Part shown: in pieces, positions 32,299 to 32,820 of the stretch
Numbering within the stretch: position 1 is the stretch's first letter
Layout: the number at the start of each line of letters is the position of its first letter
Assembly (NCBI GenBank): GCA_029059935.1
Contig: JAIDUZ010000024.1
Span: 23,548 to 56,367 of the forward strand
DNA: 32,820 nucleotides
Reading direction: 5' to 3'
DNA from: Alistipes sp.
Lineage (GTDB): Bacteria; Bacteroidota; Bacteroidia; Bacteroidales; Rikenellaceae
Made by a program: the position numbers and the translations under genes
Notes under the pieces: generated by a model
Database searches by the model: none
What the model saw: the letters and a program-made list of their open reading frames with translations, nothing else
What the model was told of the DNA's origin: nothing

Positions 32299-32438
32299 TA
32301 AGAGGCGGGGATTATAAAAGGAATCGGTTGTTTTGTTGCTTGCAGAGACTTAGTGCAGTCGTTCGGGCCGAAGCCAGCGGGGCGAGTGTTGCGAGCCTCC
32401 GCAGGGCGGGGCTTCGGCTCGCCCGCCTAAGAGGCGGG
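32299..32438. repeat. Pair of TAAGAGGCGGG direct repeats
   Basis: TAAGAGGCGGG occurs at 32299-32309 and 32428-32438, each followed by ATT and an A/T-rich stretch. The second forms a small hairpin with CCCGCCT just before it. The DNA between them (GCCGAAGCCAGCGG and GGGGCTTCGGCTC words) is GC-rich and palindromic. No coding signal is convincing. Confidence 0.6.
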
Positions 32439-32563
32439 ATTTGTAAATTTCGCCATTCCGATTCGAAGCCGATGCGGCCGCCACGAGCCAGCAAAACAAA
32501 GATTCTCTTTCCGAACCCGCGTTGCTGTCAGCTGACTATTCCAGTCTGCCGCAGAGCCGAGAA

Positions 32564-32599
32564 CAATTCAAAATGCAAAATTCAGAATTCACAATTAAT
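32564..32599. repeat. ATTCA-type A/T-rich simple repeat
   Basis: CAATTCAAAATGC, AAAATTCAG and AATTCACAATT are loose repeats of an ATTCA(A/G) word, far richer in A+T than the surroundings. Similar in plan to the AATGAAT element at 14622-14692. Confidence 0.6.
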
Positions 32600-32630
32600 C
32601 CGTTTCTGCAAGGGCGGCTCGAAGAGCCGT

Positions 32631-32729
32631 GCGGGCCGGAGCCCCCCCCCGGCGGAGGCCCGCAAGCGTGCCCCGCAGGCTGCGACCGAAAACCCAGTCT
32701 TGTCATTCTGAGGCAAAGCCGAAGAATCT
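32631..32729 (+). repeat. Composite repeat module (copy B)
   Basis: GCGGGCC and GGCCCGC frame GGAG-C9-GGCGGA (32631-32663), followed by CCCCGCAGG and CTTGTCATTCTGAGG, then GAAGAATCT. It is the second copy of the module at 31990-32111, with one more C in the tract and a different, shorter link. Confidence 0.8.
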
Positions 32730-32779
32730 ATATAACAAGCAAGAAACAGATTCTTCGTCGCTACGCTCCTCAGAATGAC
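32702..32779. repeat. Large inverted repeat, GTCATTCTGAGG arms
   Basis: GTCATTCTGAGG (32702-32713) is the exact complement of CCTCAGAATGAC (32768-32779), and GAAGAATCT (32721-32729) of AGATTCTTC (32748-32756). The unit is thus two head-to-head copies of the REP-like sequence separated by 18 A/T-rich bases. Its right arm ends 41 bp before the window edge. Confidence 0.85.
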
Positions 32780-32820
32780 GTCCGACTAAGAGCCGAGGGT
32801 TATGATATTGCAAGTCGCAG

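Noticed and set aside
32235..32711. 158-codon plus-strand frame in the right-end gap
   Set aside because: It crosses both TAAGAGGCGGG repeats, an A/T simple repeat and a composite repeat module; no start context or domain.

Overview
The window is chromosomal DNA of a G+C-rich member of the Bacteroidales, most like Alistipes/Rikenellaceae. The evidence is the repeated Bacteroidetes-type promoter (-33 TTG and -7 TAnnTTTG, 19-20 bp apart), the near absence of Shine-Dalgarno sites, lipoproteins and outer-membrane barrels of Bacteroidetes families, and housekeeping proteins of that phylum. The genus is inference; the phylum is well supported. I found no rRNA, CRISPR array, transposase, integrase or phage gene.

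Layout. 1-5353 (+): a 73-bp tandem repeat ending in a promoter-like box, queD (queuosine), polA, an intergenic repeat element, and an FAD-dependent dehydrogenase. 5358-9227 (+): a compact glycan locus of one GT2 and two GT4 glycosyltransferases and a hexapeptide acyltransferase. 9323-9560 (+): a free-standing structured small RNA with its own promoter and intrinsic terminator. 9608-10345 (-): an RsiV-like lipoprotein. 10688-10759 (+): tRNA-Glu(CTC), followed by a terminator and a short copy of its 3' end. 11073-13856 (-): lysS, a three-helix membrane ORF, and tpiA read in the same open frame as that ORF. 13952-18526 (-): a zinc metallopeptidase, an SGNH-hydrolase-like protein and MBOAT O-acyltransferase pair (AlgI/DltB-type surface acylation), then a PAP2 phosphatase.

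18760-22068 (+): a LolC/E-type permease, the menaquinone methyltransferase, two small exported proteins coupled by ATGA overlaps, and a Cys-rich 71-residue lipoprotein as a separate unit. 22323-26362 (-): two barrel/lipoprotein pairs flanking folE and rdgB. 26499-27955: a HAD hydrolase and a nitroreductase transcribed divergently from interlocked promoters. 28133-31749 (-): recJ, lipB and lipA. 31750-32820: about 1.07 kb without credible genes, filled with small palindromic repeats.

Most genes are housekeeping (replication and repair: polA, recJ, rdgB; translation: lysS, tRNA-Glu; cofactors: queD, folE, lipA, lipB, menG; glycolysis: tpiA), mixed with envelope functions. QueD uses the dihydroneopterin triphosphate that FolE makes, though the genes are 23 kb apart. 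LipB and LipA act in sequence. The most notable non-routine signals are the small RNA at 9358-9558, a nine-C tract inside the spacer of the promoter at 26394-26423 (candidate phase-variable promoter), the membrane-domain/TPI open frame at 11073-12128, and several families of intergenic palindromic repeats.
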